From an uncultured Cellvibrio sp. (GTDB lineage Bacteria > Pseudomonadota > Gammaproteobacteria > Pseudomonadales > Cellvibrionaceae), in contig CAMLML010000025.1 of NCBI GenBank assembly GCA_946481095.1, positions 1-56,332 on the forward strand: 56,332 nucleotides of DNA, given 5' to 3'. The position numbers and the translations under genes were made by a program. Of the stretch, positions 26,217 to 36,308 are shown one piece after another (the stretch's first letter is position 1; each line of letters opens with the position of its first letter). A model generated the notes under the pieces. That model saw only the letters and a list, made by a program, of their open reading frames with translations. It searched no databases and was not told the origin of the DNA.

Positions 26217-26309
26217 GATGAGATATTCAATATCCTGTGACCTGTTGATTGGTCGCATTGTACAATGCGGCCTGTCTTTTTCGCATTTACCCAATTGCAG
26301 GCCATTAAT

Positions 26310-27059
26310 ATGACCGAACAAAAAACCACCCACTTTGGTTATCAGCAAGTTCCCGTTGAAGAAAAAGCCGAGCGGGTTGCCCAGGTGTTTCATTCTGTCG
26401 CCGCCAAATACGATTTGATGAACGACCTGATGTCAGCAGGTATTCATCGCTTGTGGAAGCGACTCACCATCGAAGCTTCTGCTGTCAGGCCAGGGCATAA
26501 AGTACTGGATATCGCCGGTGGTACTGGCGATTTGAGTTATCAATTCTCAAAACTGGTTGGCGACAAAGGGCAAGTGGTTTTGGCGGATATCAATTCATCC
26601 ATGTTGAATGTGGGACGCGACAGATTAATTGATCGCGGTGTTGCCGGTAATCTGGCCTATTCGCAATGCGACGCACAATTTTTACCTTTTGCCGATAACA
26701 CGTTTGACTGCATTACCATTGCATTTGGTTTGCGCAATGTCACCGATAAAGATCTTGCATTGCGTTCCATGTTGCGCGTATTGAAACCGGGTGGACGTTT
26801 GTTGGTACTGGAATTTTCCAAACCACAAAATGAGTTACTCAGCAAAGCCTACGATACTTATTCATTTAAAATTTTACCTTTTATGGGAAAACTGGTGACG
26901 CAGGATGCCGACAGTTATCGCTACCTCGCCGAATCCATTCGCATGCACCCTGATCAGGAAACATTGAAATCCATGATGAATGAAGCCGGATTTGTGAATA
27001 CAGAATTTCACAATATGACTGGCGGAATAGTGGCCTTGCACAAGGGAATCAAACCTTGA
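26310..27059 (+). CDS. ubiE: ubiquinone/menaquinone C-methyltransferase
   Basis: A 249-aa class I SAM methyltransferase of usual length. It opens with [36 protein letters not shown], a family signature spread over residues 7-42, then the SAM-binding [15 protein letters not shown], and [13 protein letters not shown] in the middle. It methylates the quinone ring in ubiquinone (and menaquinone) synthesis. The start is ATG 26310; a longer frame from 26265 is rejected because homologues begin near MTEQK. ubiJ follows after five bases. Confidence 0.95.
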   Translation: MTEQKTTHFGYQQVPVEEKAERVAQVFHSVAAKYDLMNDLMSAGIHRLWKRLTIEASAVRPGHKVLDIAGGTGDLSYQFSKLVGDKGQVVLADINSSMLNVGRDRLIDRGVAGNLAYSQCDAQFLPFADNTFDCITIAFGLRNVTDKDLALRSMLRVLKPGGRLLVLEFSKPQNELLSKAYDTYSFKILPFMGKLVTQDADSYRYLAESIRMHPDQETLKSMMNEAGFVNTEFHNMTGGIVALHKGIKP

Positions 27060-27064
27060 TCAAT

Positions 27065-27664
27065 ATGCTCACCAGTGCCGGTCTTGCGGCGGCAGAAAAA
27101 TGTATTAACAATGCATTGCAATATGATCCGGCCACACAAAATGCATTGTCAGTTTGCGAAGGAAAAATTCTCTCACTGCAAATCACCACGCCACCAGCAA
27201 CCATTAAAATATTAATTCAAGAAAAATCCATTCGCCTGATGAACCAATGGGATGGTGAAGTCGATACGCGGCTTTCCGGCTCGCTCATCGCACTTGCACA
27301 AATCTCACAAACACCCGTGCACAATCTAAAGGATTCCGGTGTAACCGTGATGGGCGATTTACAATTTCTGGCGCAGCTGCAAAAAATTCTGCAGCAGCTT
27401 GATATAGATTGGGAAGAAATGCTCACGCAAATTTTTGGTGATTTAATCGGCCATCAAATGGCACAAATGCTACGCAGCAAAATAAACTGGGCCAAAACTC
27501 GCACTCAAACTGCCCAACGCCTGACTTCGGAATTTATCACCGAAGAATTACAAGCCATCCCTTCCAAAATTGAATTGGAAAGTTTTTATCAACACGTCGA
27601 TGAATTAAGTCTGGCAGTTGATCGATTGAGCGCAAAAATTAATTTGCTTATGACACGATCATAA
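27065..27664 (+). CDS. ubiJ: ubiquinone biosynthesis accessory factor UbiJ (SCP2 domain)
   Basis: About 199 aa. An N-terminal SCP2-like lipid-binding domain (through roughly residue 110, with MNQWDGEVDTRLSGSLIALAQI) is followed by a helical C-terminal part ending in a coiled region (FYQHVDELSLAVDRLSAKINLL). UbiJ with UbiK helps assemble the soluble Ubi complex on lipid intermediates. It follows ubiE directly, the normal order. A TTG at 27056 overlapping the ubiE stop is an alternative start. Confidence 0.88.
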   Translation: MLTSAGLAAAEKCINNALQYDPATQNALSVCEGKILSLQITTPPATIKILIQEKSIRLMNQWDGEVDTRLSGSLIALAQISQTPVHNLKDSGVTVMGDLQFLAQLQKILQQLDIDWEEMLTQIFGDLIGHQMAQMLRSKINWAKTRTQTAQRLTSEFITEELQAIPSKIELESFYQHVDELSLAVDRLSAKINLLMTRS

Positions 27665-27668
27665 AAAA

Positions 27669-27719
27669 TGGCACCTGGTAAGTTGCCGATGCGGGGTGCT
27701 CGTCAAGTTACAGGTGCCA
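27669..27719. repeat. inverted repeat after ubiJ
   Basis: TGGCACCTG at 27669-27677 is complementary to CAGGTGCCA at 27711-27719 across a 33-base spacer. It lies between the converging ends of ubiJ and the CBM2-cytochrome gene. No T-tract follows, so a Rho-independent terminator is not supported; it may be a structured 3' end. Confidence 0.45.
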
Positions 27720-27733
27720 AAGACCAACATCGA

Positions 27734-29422
27734 TTATCCCGAACGCTTACTATTGGTTTTTTTGTTCAATTTGAACGAAGGTGAGAGCCTGAATGAACTG
27801 CTAACAGCCTCAACACCGTTAAACTCCTTCAAATAATTTTCAATCTCACGCAATCTCACTGGCAAAAAAACATCTTTCAGCGCATTGGAAATAATAAATT
27901 TATTTTCTCCATCCAGAAATTCACTGACATGAATAAATCCTGCCGAATTCGGCCACGACTCACCTGGGCCAATGGCATTTGTACCTGTTAATCCAAATTG
28001 AAAGGGTTGATGACAACCCGCACAAGTCATTGCTGTCGCGCGATTAATCACCTGCTCTGCAGTCAAGGGTGAATTAACCTGGTTTAACTTGTCATCCAGT
28101 GCGCGCCGAAAATCAGTTGCCGACACTGCAAAAACAGGGATCGCATAAAAATTTTCACTGGTTAATGGGCCACTGGCATGACTTTGCCCATTATTATGTT
28201 GATCACTGTTAGTCAAGGAAAAATGATCGAAATCAATCAGCAAAGAATCCAGATTCACAATAAATTCCGATTGAAATGCAAGTGCCTGTGCATCATTACG
28301 ACTGGCGTTAAACAAATCGGCAACCGGATTGCTTTTCACTGTAACCGGTGCGATCACACTCAGCCCCTGTGAGTTGATTTCGGTTTTGAATTCTTTCAGG
28401 TTCCAACTGGAATCCAAAAATTGATTGGTTCTGACTTGCCCGGCAGAATAATGATCTACATGAATCACTGCAGGAATTCCTGAGTCAACCAATCCTTCAA
28501 AATAAAAACGATGCAATGCCTGCGCACGAATTTGTGGATCTTCTTCAAGACTTAGTCTGGACCAAAAACGCGCATAAGCCATGCACCCTGTCGCTTGTCC
28601 TTGTGTTGGATTGGGTAATTGCGCTTCAAAAATAATAAAATTGCGACCAAAAATTCCCGCTTGTTTGAGTGCGTAGACAATCCTGTATTCACCGCAATTA
28701 TTAAAATTTTCTTTATCGCGCAAATCAAATCGGTTCACCAGCGCAATTGGAATATAACTATTGATAAATCTCTCCGGATCACTTGCCTGTATGCCCTCCG
28801 CAGGGCGGCACTCCAATGCAAACCCATTCAAACTGCCTGTGCATTTGTCACCGCCGACAACCATTCCCGGTGGCATGTTTTGTGTGTCCCAGAAACGGGC
28901 AAAAATTTCACTCGCATTGGTAGGATTTTGCAAATTTTGCTGATTAAATTGTGCAGCCAACTGATTCAATACCGCATTCAAACTGAAATCTGCAGCATCC
29001 AGGGTTGCCTTGTCATGCACAAACAAACTGCGATCTGTGATCAGTTCTATATCCGGTTCCATAGTTGCATCGACGCAGGTGGGCAGCACAAAATCATTAT
29101 TGTGTCTTCCCAACATACCAAAGCTGGCAGTTTGTCCGGAAACAAGACTGCCATTCCAACTCATATTTCTTGCTTGAATACCATTGCCTTGAATTAATAT
29201 TTCAGTACCCCAGCTATTTTCAATCACCGGAGCTTCTGCAAAATTAATATTTACCTGCCACTCTGTCATAGGTTGATCCGTATTATTGGTGACATTAACC
29301 GCTAGCGTATAGCCAGTATTCCATTGGCTGCTTATCTCCAGACTACATTGAACTGCTACTGCAACATTGGATAAAAAAATAAATACCGCAATAGAAATAT
29401 TAATCAATAACTTTTTGCACAT
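27734..29422 (-). CDS. secreted CBM2 protein with a C-terminal c-type heme site
   Basis: About 562 aa. A signal peptide (ending NVAVAV) is followed by a CBM2 domain from about residue 26 to 115, bounded by cysteines and with SSQWNTGY, MTEWQVN and MSWNGSL supplying the binding aromatic residues. The large middle region (about 130-450) contains IPIALVNRFDLRD and NCGEYRIVYALKQ, which I do not recognise as a named domain. Near the C-terminus TCAGCHQPF provides a single CxxCH heme-attachment site (C467, C470, H471). ATG 29422 is preceded by GAGGG at about eight bases; the upstream frame to 29470 is rejected. A role in passing electrons at the surface of cellulose or chitin, for example to lytic polysaccharide monooxygenases, is an inference from the domain pairing. 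Confidence 0.8.
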   Translation of the reverse strand: MCKKLLINISIAVFIFLSNVAVAVQCSLEISSQWNTGYTLAVNVTNNTDQPMTEWQVNINFAEAPVIENSWGTEILIQGNGIQARNMSWNGSLVSGQTASFGMLGRHNNDFVLPTCVDATMEPDIELITDRSLFVHDKATLDAADFSLNAVLNQLAAQFNQQNLQNPTNASEIFARFWDTQNMPPGMVVGGDKCTGSLNGFALECRPAEGIQASDPERFINSYIPIALVNRFDLRDKENFNNCGEYRIVYALKQAGIFGRNFIIFEAQLPNPTQGQATGCMAYARFWSRLSLEEDPQIRAQALHRFYFEGLVDSGIPAVIHVDHYSAGQVRTNQFLDSSWNLKEFKTEINSQGLSVIAPVTVKSNPVADLFNASRNDAQALAFQSEFIVNLDSLLIDFDHFSLTNSDQHNNGQSHASGPLTSENFYAIPVFAVSATDFRRALDDKLNQVNSPLTAEQVINRATAMTCAGCHQPFQFGLTGTNAIGPGESWPNSAGFIHVSEFLDGENKFIISNALKDVFLPVRLREIENYLKEFNGVEAVSSSFRLSPSFKLNKKTNSKRSG

Positions 29423-29944
29423 GATGAATCCCTCAAGGTTAAGACAACAAAAAACCAAAACCGGCGCCAAATCATCCTGATGAGTTTTAACAACAAAATG
29501 ATCAGCAAAAATTGAGCCTGAAATTAAATTTCGTTTGACTCAATTAAAGAATGAACTTGTTTAATGAAATTTTTATTAAGCAAAAAAAAATATCGACTGA
29601 AAATTTGTCGTCGCAATCAAAATTAATGGGGAGCGGAATACATAAAGTGATTGTTTTTATTGATTATTTATTTTTGGGTAAAGAGTATTGTGTCGGTAAA
29701 TTGTTTTGTGCATTTTTTATAAATTTTTGTTACACCATAGTAATGGCAAAAAATCCTATGGCCCCGGTGTCGCAACAATCAACTTGCGCGTGTTATTTTT
29801 TGCAGCATTGATCTACACAAAATCACCAAAATAATACTTTTTACAACAATACATAAAATTGAACTTCTTGAATTATTGCAGATTCAACGGAAGTTTTGAG
29901 GTATGATGCGCCAAACTCATCAACACCAGAGAGCATAACGAGTG
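29423..29944. other. AT-rich intergenic region between divergent genes
   Basis: These 520 bases separate the CBM2-cytochrome gene from ubiB. An 86-codon frame at 29551-29811 lacks a ribosome site and has no recognisable features, so I do not call it. The stretch presumably holds both divergent promoters; a TATGAT hexamer at 29902-29907 could be a -10 for ubiB but has no good -35 partner. I see no RNA gene or repeat here. Confidence 0.6.
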
Positions 29945-31489
29945 ATGGTTTTTTTTCGTTTATTCAAAATCCTCCGGGTATTGGCAATATACAAACTTTA
30001 CAAACTGTTACCCGCTAACACTCCCATAGGCGTTAAATTGGCATTGGCCTGGATGCGTCTGGTTCCGGGAAAGCATTTACCGCGAGGTGAAGCTTTACGT
30101 CATGCACTTGAAGATCTTGGACCCATTTTTATTAAATTCGGTCAGCTGTTATCTACTCGCCCTGATCTGATCCCGCAGGACATAGCTCAGGAATTGAGCT
30201 ATCTGCAAGACCAGGTTGCCCCGTTTGATAACGATGTGTTTCGTCAATTACTGGAGCAATCACTGGGTGTGGAGATCAATACCGTTTTTGCTCACTTTGA
30301 AGCGGCACCTTTGGCATCAGCGTCTATTGCACAGGTTCATGCGGCCAAGTTAATGGATGGCAGGGAAGTGATTATCAAATTGGTGCGACCCAATCTTGAA
30401 AAAGTCATTGAGCAAGATATTCAATTATTATTGATAATCGCCAGGCTCATCGAAAAATTCAGCCAGGATGGTAGACGGTTACGGCCTGTTGAAATTGTTG
30501 AAGATTACCGCATTACTATTTTCGATGAATTGGATTTACAACGTGAAGCGGCCAACGCATCACAACTGCGTCGCAATTTTTTAAATTCTCCATTGCTTTA
30601 TGTGCCGGAAATTATCTGGCCGTTTACCCGTTCCAACTTGTTGGTGATGGAGCGAATTTACGGAATTCCGGTAACTGATCTGCAACAACTTAATGCACAG
30701 AACACCGATTTGAAATGTTTGGCCGAACGCGGTGTGGAAATATTTTTCACGCAAGTTTTTGAGCACAATTTTTTTCATGCAGACATGCACCCGGGTAATA
30801 TTTTTGTTTCGCGCGAAAACCCGCAAAGCCCGCAATATATGGCAGTGGATATGGCGATTGTGGCGTCGCTCAATAAAGAAGACCAGTATTATCTTGCGCG
30901 CAATTTATTAGCCATGTTCCGCCGCGATTACAGACAGGTAGCCGAATTACATGTGCAATCCGGTTGGGTGCCTGCCACTGTACGTATAGGTGATTTGGAA
31001 GCGGCAATACGCACAGTTTGCGAGCCGATTTTTGAAAAACCGCTGAAAGATATTTCTTTTGGTAATGTTCTGTTGAGTTTGTTCCGAACTGCACGCCGTT
31101 TTGATATGCAAGTACAACCTCAATTAGTGTTGTTGCAAAAAACACTGTTGAATATCGAAGGTTTAGGCAGACAGCTTTATCCGGATCTGGACCTCTGGCA
31201 AACCGCGCATCCGTTTTTGGAGCGCTGGCTAAAAAATCGTTTTCATCCGAAAAGTTTATGGAAAGAATTAAAACGCTACGCGCCAGAATGGATGGAGAAG
31301 TTTCCGCAGGTGCCACAGTTAATATTCAGTGGATTACAAGAGCTACCGGCCATTTCAGATCAATTAAAACAGTTACGTGATGTGCAATTACGTCAAGCAA
31401 GGCAGGAACATCGTTTGCGATTGGCCCAGCTAACGCTGATTGCGCTAATCGGTTTGGCTGCAGGATTATTTATTATGCAATGGCTTTAA
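29945..31489 (+). CDS. ubiB: ubiquinone biosynthesis ABC1/ADCK-family protein UbiB
   Basis: A 514-aa atypical kinase-like ATPase needed for ubiquinone synthesis. It has the signature [19 protein letters not shown] (KxGQ, K64), [11 protein letters not shown], the HADMHPGN loop (D280) and two C-terminal membrane segments (last about 20 residues hydrophobic). The metal-binding DxG that follows in UbiB proteins (IDCGIVGSL in E. coli) reads VDMAIVASL here (D302-M-A304), with both glycines changed to alanine. ATG 29945 is used; the overlapping GTG three bases upstream is less likely. The usual ubiE-ubiJ-ubiB run is interrupted by the oppositely oriented CBM2-cytochrome gene. Confidence 0.93.
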   Translation: MVFFRLFKILRVLAIYKLYKLLPANTPIGVKLALAWMRLVPGKHLPRGEALRHALEDLGPIFIKFGQLLSTRPDLIPQDIAQELSYLQDQVAPFDNDVFRQLLEQSLGVEINTVFAHFEAAPLASASIAQVHAAKLMDGREVIIKLVRPNLEKVIEQDIQLLLIIARLIEKFSQDGRRLRPVEIVEDYRITIFDELDLQREAANASQLRRNFLNSPLLYVPEIIWPFTRSNLLVMERIYGIPVTDLQQLNAQNTDLKCLAERGVEIFFTQVFEHNFFHADMHPGNIFVSRENPQSPQYMAVDMAIVASLNKEDQYYLARNLLAMFRRDYRQVAELHVQSGWVPATVRIGDLEAAIRTVCEPIFEKPLKDISFGNVLLSLFRTARRFDMQVQPQLVLLQKTLLNIEGLGRQLYPDLDLWQTAHPFLERWLKNRFHPKSLWKELKRYAPEWMEKFPQVPQLIFSGLQELPAISDQLKQLRDVQLRQARQEHRLRLAQLTLIALIGLAAGLFIMQWL

Positions 31490-31890
31490 AAAACGGCTAC
31501 CACTTTTACGCCCGGGATTACAGCAGCAGCGTCAATATAACCTATAGCATTAATATTCTTTTTGATCTCATTGATCACCTCTGTATCCGAAGCCATTTCA
31601 TTGGGCGGCACACCTTTACCGGTGAATACCAAACGTGACCAATGCGATTTTAATTGCTTGGCATTTTTATCGAGTACTCTGGCATTAAACTCCAGAGTTG
31701 TCGGCGAGTTTTCGGGTAGCGCAATTAAATAGGCTGTTTCTTTATTCGCAAGCGTTTTGTCTTTACCTAAAAATAATCGGCTGATGGATAATTTATCAAA
31801 TGCCTGGGTGTTCGCAGGATGCACAATCACTGCAACATCAGCAATTGACACAGGGCTCAGCAAGATGAGTAGTCCAAGGATTTTTTTCAT
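31486..31890 (-). CDS. small periplasmic PstS-like binding protein
   Basis: About 134 aa with a signal peptide ([17 protein letters not shown]). The mature part resembles one lobe of phosphate-type substrate-binding proteins: [26 protein letters not shown] and an IGYIDAAAV ending. It is too short to be a complete two-lobe binding protein. ATG 31890 has GAGGTGG six bases upstream. It starts ten bases after the porin-like gene and probably belongs to the same operon as the hybrid kinase. Its 3' end overlaps the ubiB stop by four bases (convergent). A sensory accessory role for the kinase is inferred from context. Confidence 0.75.
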   Translation of the reverse strand: MKKILGLLILLSPVSIADVAVIVHPANTQAFDKLSISRLFLGKDKTLANKETAYLIALPENSPTTLEFNARVLDKNAKQLKSHWSRLVFTGKGVPPNEMASDTEVINEIKKNINAIGYIDAAAVIPGVKVVAVF

Positions 31891-31900
31891 TTCAGCCACC

Positions 31901-33001
31901 TCAAAATACCCAGTCGTAGGCAAAAGATAAAACGTTGGTATCGCCTACAAAATCAAACTGAGATTGATCACTGAGTCTATCGATTTGTACTTTGATCGAT
32001 TGTGACGTGTTCAAATCATAACGCAATGTAAGTGAGGTATTAATAAATCGTTCAGGCTCATAATTGTTGGTATTCGAAGATGTTTCCCAAAAACGTGAAC
32101 TGCTGCCCAGCAATGTCCAATCATTCCAGCGTTTACCTACAGCCAGCATTATTGCCGGAGCTTTGATTTCGTATCCGCCTGCTGAATTATTGCGTTGATT
32201 TAGATTTAATTCGCTCAAGATAAACCAGGTTTCAAAATCTACATCCAACGCAAATCCCATCACATCCTGTTTAACAACAGGCAGATAATCATGACTAAAG
32301 GGCTTATCGGTTAACGCATTATCGGAACTCATATATACCCAACGTAATGTATAAATATCATGAATTGCTGACAATTCAATGCCGCGAATATTTTTCCATT
32401 TCACATCTTGTTTTATCAAATTATAAATTCGTGAATATCCTGAGTCCTTGACTTCATCATTACCATAAAAAATATTAGCGGTTAGATCCCACTGCTGCCA
32501 TTGACCGGTGTAGCGTAAATTAATTCCGTTGTAACCCGACACTTCCCAACCATATAAAGTTTGTGGTGGCCGGATCCAATCATAAGCAAAGCCCACATCC
32601 TGAATTTCGGATTTGGAATAAAGTGGAATGCGTTTTTTTCCTAATTGTAAAGTCCAATCGGGTTGGAAATTCCAGGAGACATAAGCCCAACTCACATTCA
32701 GATCGCCCTCGCGTGCAACCAATTGGGTTACAAATGAAAAGTCATCTGTAATACCAAGATTAAGCTGCCCACCTATGCGCGATTCATTTTCGAGTGAAAA
32801 TTTTTGGTATTCGTAAATTCCACCTTCATGGTAGTCCGCAATAAAACAAGGGCAATCCTTACCCATATAATTTTCTTGATTGACATCACCGGATAAAGTC
32901 TCACCACCAACCAGACTCATAAATCCATTCCAGTTAGTAGTGATAGCCAATGTTGTTGGCGAACAAAATAAAAAAATAATTACTGCCAAAACATATTTCA
33001 T
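31901..33001 (-). CDS. putative outer-membrane beta-barrel (porin-like) protein
   Basis: About 366 aa with a signal peptide (MKYVLAVIIFLFCSPTTLA). The rest is rich in alternating aromatic and polar residues with strand-length periodicity, and it ends VLSFAYDWVF, a C-terminal aromatic typical of outer-membrane barrels. A GKDCPCF stretch near the N-terminus is unusual. ATG 33001 is preceded by GGAG at seven bases. It lies between the kinase gene and the PstS-like gene, so it may let the sensed ligand through or be regulated with them. The substrate is unknown. Confidence 0.75.
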   Translation of the reverse strand: MKYVLAVIIFLFCSPTTLAITTNWNGFMSLVGGETLSGDVNQENYMGKDCPCFIADYHEGGIYEYQKFSLENESRIGGQLNLGITDDFSFVTQLVAREGDLNVSWAYVSWNFQPDWTLQLGKKRIPLYSKSEIQDVGFAYDWIRPPQTLYGWEVSGYNGINLRYTGQWQQWDLTANIFYGNDEVKDSGYSRIYNLIKQDVKWKNIRGIELSAIHDIYTLRWVYMSSDNALTDKPFSHDYLPVVKQDVMGFALDVDFETWFILSELNLNQRNNSAGGYEIKAPAIMLAVGKRWNDWTLLGSSSRFWETSSNTNNYEPERFINTSLTLRYDLNTSQSIKVQIDRLSDQSQFDFVGDTNVLSFAYDWVF

Positions 33002-33012
33002 AACAGACTCCG

Positions 33013-36000
33013 TCAACATAAAATCTGCAAACCTGAAATCACCTGATCAAGGGATTGTTTAAATGCTTGTGCTAATTGCTCTACGTCATGATATTTTTTT
33101 TCTTTCAATGCTTGATTCAATTCACCTGCTGTTACTGATACAGTCATAATACCTATAGTGCCAGCAGTGCCTTTCAAGGTGTGACTAATACGCTCTGCTA
33201 CTTCCCAGTTTTGGGATGCTATTGCTTCCAGTAGTTGATTACCGGTTTCGGCATTTTGTTTTGCAAACGAAAGCAATAGTTTGTGAACAAAGGCGCGATT
33301 ACCGCCCAGGCGTTTTAATACACCTTCAATATCAATGTTGGGAATAAAATCGGGTAATTCGCCCGGTGCAGCATTGTTTATGGGCGTCACATTGGTCACA
33401 GGAATGGTGGATTCAAATTCACCATATGTTTCACACTCTTCAAATCCTCCGGAATCGCCAAATGCATTTAACGGATCATTCTCGACAGTAAATGGCGTCT
33501 GTTGTGTTTCATTTTTTGCACGAGGCTTTACCCAATGCAACAAAGCAGCAAATAATTTTTCCGGATCCACCGGTTTGGGCACATGGTCCACCATACCCGC
33601 TTTAAAACACTCTTCACGATCTACTTTCATAGCATTGGCAGTCATGGCAATTACAGGGATATCTTTGTAATTTTCCAAACGTGTTATCGCCATAGTGGCA
33701 GTAACGCCATCCATTACCGGCATTTGCATATCCATCAAAATCACATCAAAATTTTCTTGTTGTGCCAAATCAATCGCTTCCAGTCCATTATTGGCAATCG
33801 ATACCTGCATACCGGCCTGGCTTAGAATTTCCTGTGCGACTTGTTGATTGATAAAGTTATCTTCCGCAAGTAATACTTTAATGCCTTCCAATCCTTTCAA
33901 TGTCGATATTTTATAAGCAGCTTGATGTTCTTCACTGGTGTCAACCGGAGCGCGACCAAAAAGTGCATCGAAATAGAATTGTGTTCCGACGCCTAATTCG
34001 CTTTCAACACGAATATGCCCCTTCATTAATTCCACCAAATTTTTGCTAATTGCCAAACCCAAACCGGTTCCACCAAACTGACGGGTAATACTGGTATCTG
34101 CCTGCACAAATGACTGAAATAATTTGCTACATTGTTCCGGTGACATACCTATACCGGAATCTTGTACGGAAAATTCCAGACGCAAATGGTCATCTGTTGC
34201 TTCCAACAACTTCACTGTTATTTTTACCTGTCCTTGTGACGTAAATTTGATTGCATTACTCACCAAATTTAATAACACCTGATTTAATCTCAGCGGATCA
34301 CCCACTAATCGACTCGGTATGGAATCAAATGCAATATTGAGCGATAAGCCTTTCTCTTCCGCCTTGGGCTCCATCATACTTTGCGTACGCGACAGTACTT
34401 CCTGTAAATAAAATGGAATATTTTCCATTTCCAGTTTGCCCGCTTCAATTTTTGAAAAATCCAAAATGTCATTGATAATGCCAAGAAGGGACTGACCTGA
34501 ATAAAATACTTTTTCAATATAGTCACGTTGTTTGGCATTGAGCTCTGTACCCAAACACAAACGTGCCAACCCAATAATTGCATTCATAGGCGTTCGAATT
34601 TCATGCGACATATTTGCCAAAAATTCACTCTTGGCTCTTGTGGCAGCATTGGCTTGTACAACCGCCTTTTGTAATTCGTCTAACATTGTTTTTCGTTCGG
34701 TAATGTCTTCTACACTGCCCACAAATCCACTGTCTAAAAATTGGTTTCGATGAATTTCGCTTGCCTGCGAATGTACATAACGAATACTGCCGTCCTTTCT
34801 TACCACCCTGAATTCCATTGAAAAATTTTCTTTATTTCTGGCAGTAAACAACCATTGCGAAAATACCAAGTCACGATCATCAGGGTGTATTTGATCACTC
34901 CAGCCAGTGCCCAAACTTTCTGCCAAACTCAGTCCGTAAATTTTTTGCCAGGTGTGATTTGTGTAAGTGCAATTTCCCGCCGCGTCGGTAACAAACACGC
35001 CTATAGGCAATTCGGCGATTAATGCCACATGTGATTTTTGTAAAGTCTTTAATATTTTTTCCAGAAGAACGCCATATTCGTCATGGGTACCGGATATAAA
35101 TTCTGCCGTTAAATCACCCTGTACAATTTGATCAGAGGCTTGTAGAGCCATTTTTAATGTATTAAAAGATGAAAGATACATGCCAATAAAAAAATACAAG
35201 GCAATCAAGACCGCAATTACAACGAAAAATAATTGAATCAACAATTGATTCTGTGTTTCGTACAAACGTTTTAACAAGACCGCATCCAGTTGATCTGCCA
35301 GTTGGGTAGCGGCATGATAGACCAGCGTTATACTTTGAGATGTCATTTGATGATGTCGGGCAATCATATTATCGGGAATATTTTCCCGTTCGATAAATTC
35401 CTCTTCCATAAAACCTAATAACATTTCGGTTTTCTGAATAATCGGATCTTTTAGTGCGGCAAGTTTGGCTGTTGCATCTACAGAAATGACCTCATTCAGA
35501 TCCATATTAAAATTACCAAGAATTTCCTGTATACGGTTACGCTTGACAGCCATATCTTCCTGTTCAGCAATATCAATTTCTGCATCTGATAACCAGTAAG
35601 CGCCCGAGGCTTTTGCCTGCCACAAAGACTCAGCCATCAGTGGCAAACGAAATTCCAATGCACTCATCAAAAAATAACTATTAACTTCAGGATCCAGAGT
35701 TAAATTGGAATTACGACTGATATTGGTGATCAGCAGGGTTAATTGGCGAATGAGTTCAGTATGTTGACTGTAAGCCTTCAATGGAGAGTTTTGTTTTTGC
35801 AGATTCATCCAGTTATTTTTTATGGATTGCCAGTCAGTCGCCGAAATCAACGAGGCGTGTTCCTGCTGCATCTGATTTAATTTCTGAATCACGTGATTAA
35901 TTCGTTGCTGAATTTCAATCACCTGGTTTTGATCAGGTTCAGCATCCGTAAGCACCAATCCAGTTTGCCAGCGATGTTCCTGAACCGCTGTCAGAAGATC

Positions 36001-36192
36001 AAACACTGGCCGCGTAAATGATGTTCCCACCAATTCCTGCCGAACAAGATTCTGACTTCTTAAATTGGCTTCCAAAATAAAATAACCAGCACCCGCTAAT
36101 GGCAATAAAAACAATAGCGCAATTAACACTAACTTGGGGGTGTAGCGTAGTTTATTCATTAATAGAATAGCTGGGCGGAACACAGGCAACAT
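33013..36192 (-). CDS. hybrid sensor histidine kinase (TM-PAS-HisKA-HATPase-REC-HPt)
   Basis: About 1059 aa. Domains in order: a membrane span at about 20-40, a long periplasmic helical region to about 325, a second span (LIQLFFVVIAVLIALYFFIG), a HAMP-like linker, PAS (about 390-505, IPIGVFV... with FSMEFRVVRKDGSIRYV), HisKA with H530 in MSHEIRTPMNA, HATPase (NLVSNAIKFTS; FGGTGLGLAI), REC with D821 in LMDMQMPVMDG, and a C-terminal HPt with H1004 in SHTLKGTAG. This is a complete phosphorelay in one chain. ATG 36192 is chosen; a TTG at 36204 and an ATG 11 codons later are alternatives. It is divergent from the REC-GGDEF-EAL gene, a likely output. Confidence 0.92.
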   Translation of the reverse strand: MLPVFRPAILLMNKLRYTPKLVLIALLFLLPLAGAGYFILEANLRSQNLVRQELVGTSFTRPVFDLLTAVQEHRWQTGLVLTDAEPDQNQVIEIQQRINHVIQKLNQMQQEHASLISATDWQSIKNNWMNLQKQNSPLKAYSQHTELIRQLTLLITNISRNSNLTLDPEVNSYFLMSALEFRLPLMAESLWQAKASGAYWLSDAEIDIAEQEDMAVKRNRIQEILGNFNMDLNEVISVDATAKLAALKDPIIQKTEMLLGFMEEEFIERENIPDNMIARHHQMTSQSITLVYHAATQLADQLDAVLLKRLYETQNQLLIQLFFVVIAVLIALYFFIGMYLSSFNTLKMALQASDQIVQGDLTAEFISGTHDEYGVLLEKILKTLQKSHVALIAELPIGVFVTDAAGNCTYTNHTWQKIYGLSLAESLGTGWSDQIHPDDRDLVFSQWLFTARNKENFSMEFRVVRKDGSIRYVHSQASEIHRNQFLDSGFVGSVEDITERKTMLDELQKAVVQANAATRAKSEFLANMSHEIRTPMNAIIGLARLCLGTELNAKQRDYIEKVFYSGQSLLGIINDILDFSKIEAGKLEMENIPFYLQEVLSRTQSMMEPKAEEKGLSLNIAFDSIPSRLVGDPLRLNQVLLNLVSNAIKFTSQGQVKITVKLLEATDDHLRLEFSVQDSGIGMSPEQCSKLFQSFVQADTSITRQFGGTGLGLAISKNLVELMKGHIRVESELGVGTQFYFDALFGRAPVDTSEEHQAAYKISTLKGLEGIKVLLAEDNFINQQVAQEILSQAGMQVSIANNGLEAIDLAQQENFDVILMDMQMPVMDGVTATMAITRLENYKDIPVIAMTANAMKVDREECFKAGMVDHVPKPVDPEKLFAALLHWVKPRAKNETQQTPFTVENDPLNAFGDSGGFEECETYGEFESTIPVTNVTPINNAAPGELPDFIPNIDIEGVLKRLGGNRAFVHKLLLSFAKQNAETGNQLLEAIASQNWEVAERISHTLKGTAGTIGIMTVSVTAGELNQALKEKKYHDVEQLAQAFKQSLDQVISGLQILC

Positions 36193-36308
36193 AAAGTAAT
36201 CCAAAAAAGACCAACCTAAGTGTAGACAAGATTGACTGATTTGATTCGTAGCTATTCATCTCGCTTCTGCTATTATCCAGAGATAAAAAACAGATAAGAG
36301 GATATGTC

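Noticed and set aside
29551..29811. 86-codon plus-strand frame in the CBM2-cytochrome/ubiB gap
   Set aside because: No ribosome site, no recognisable features and AT-rich composition; probably a chance frame.
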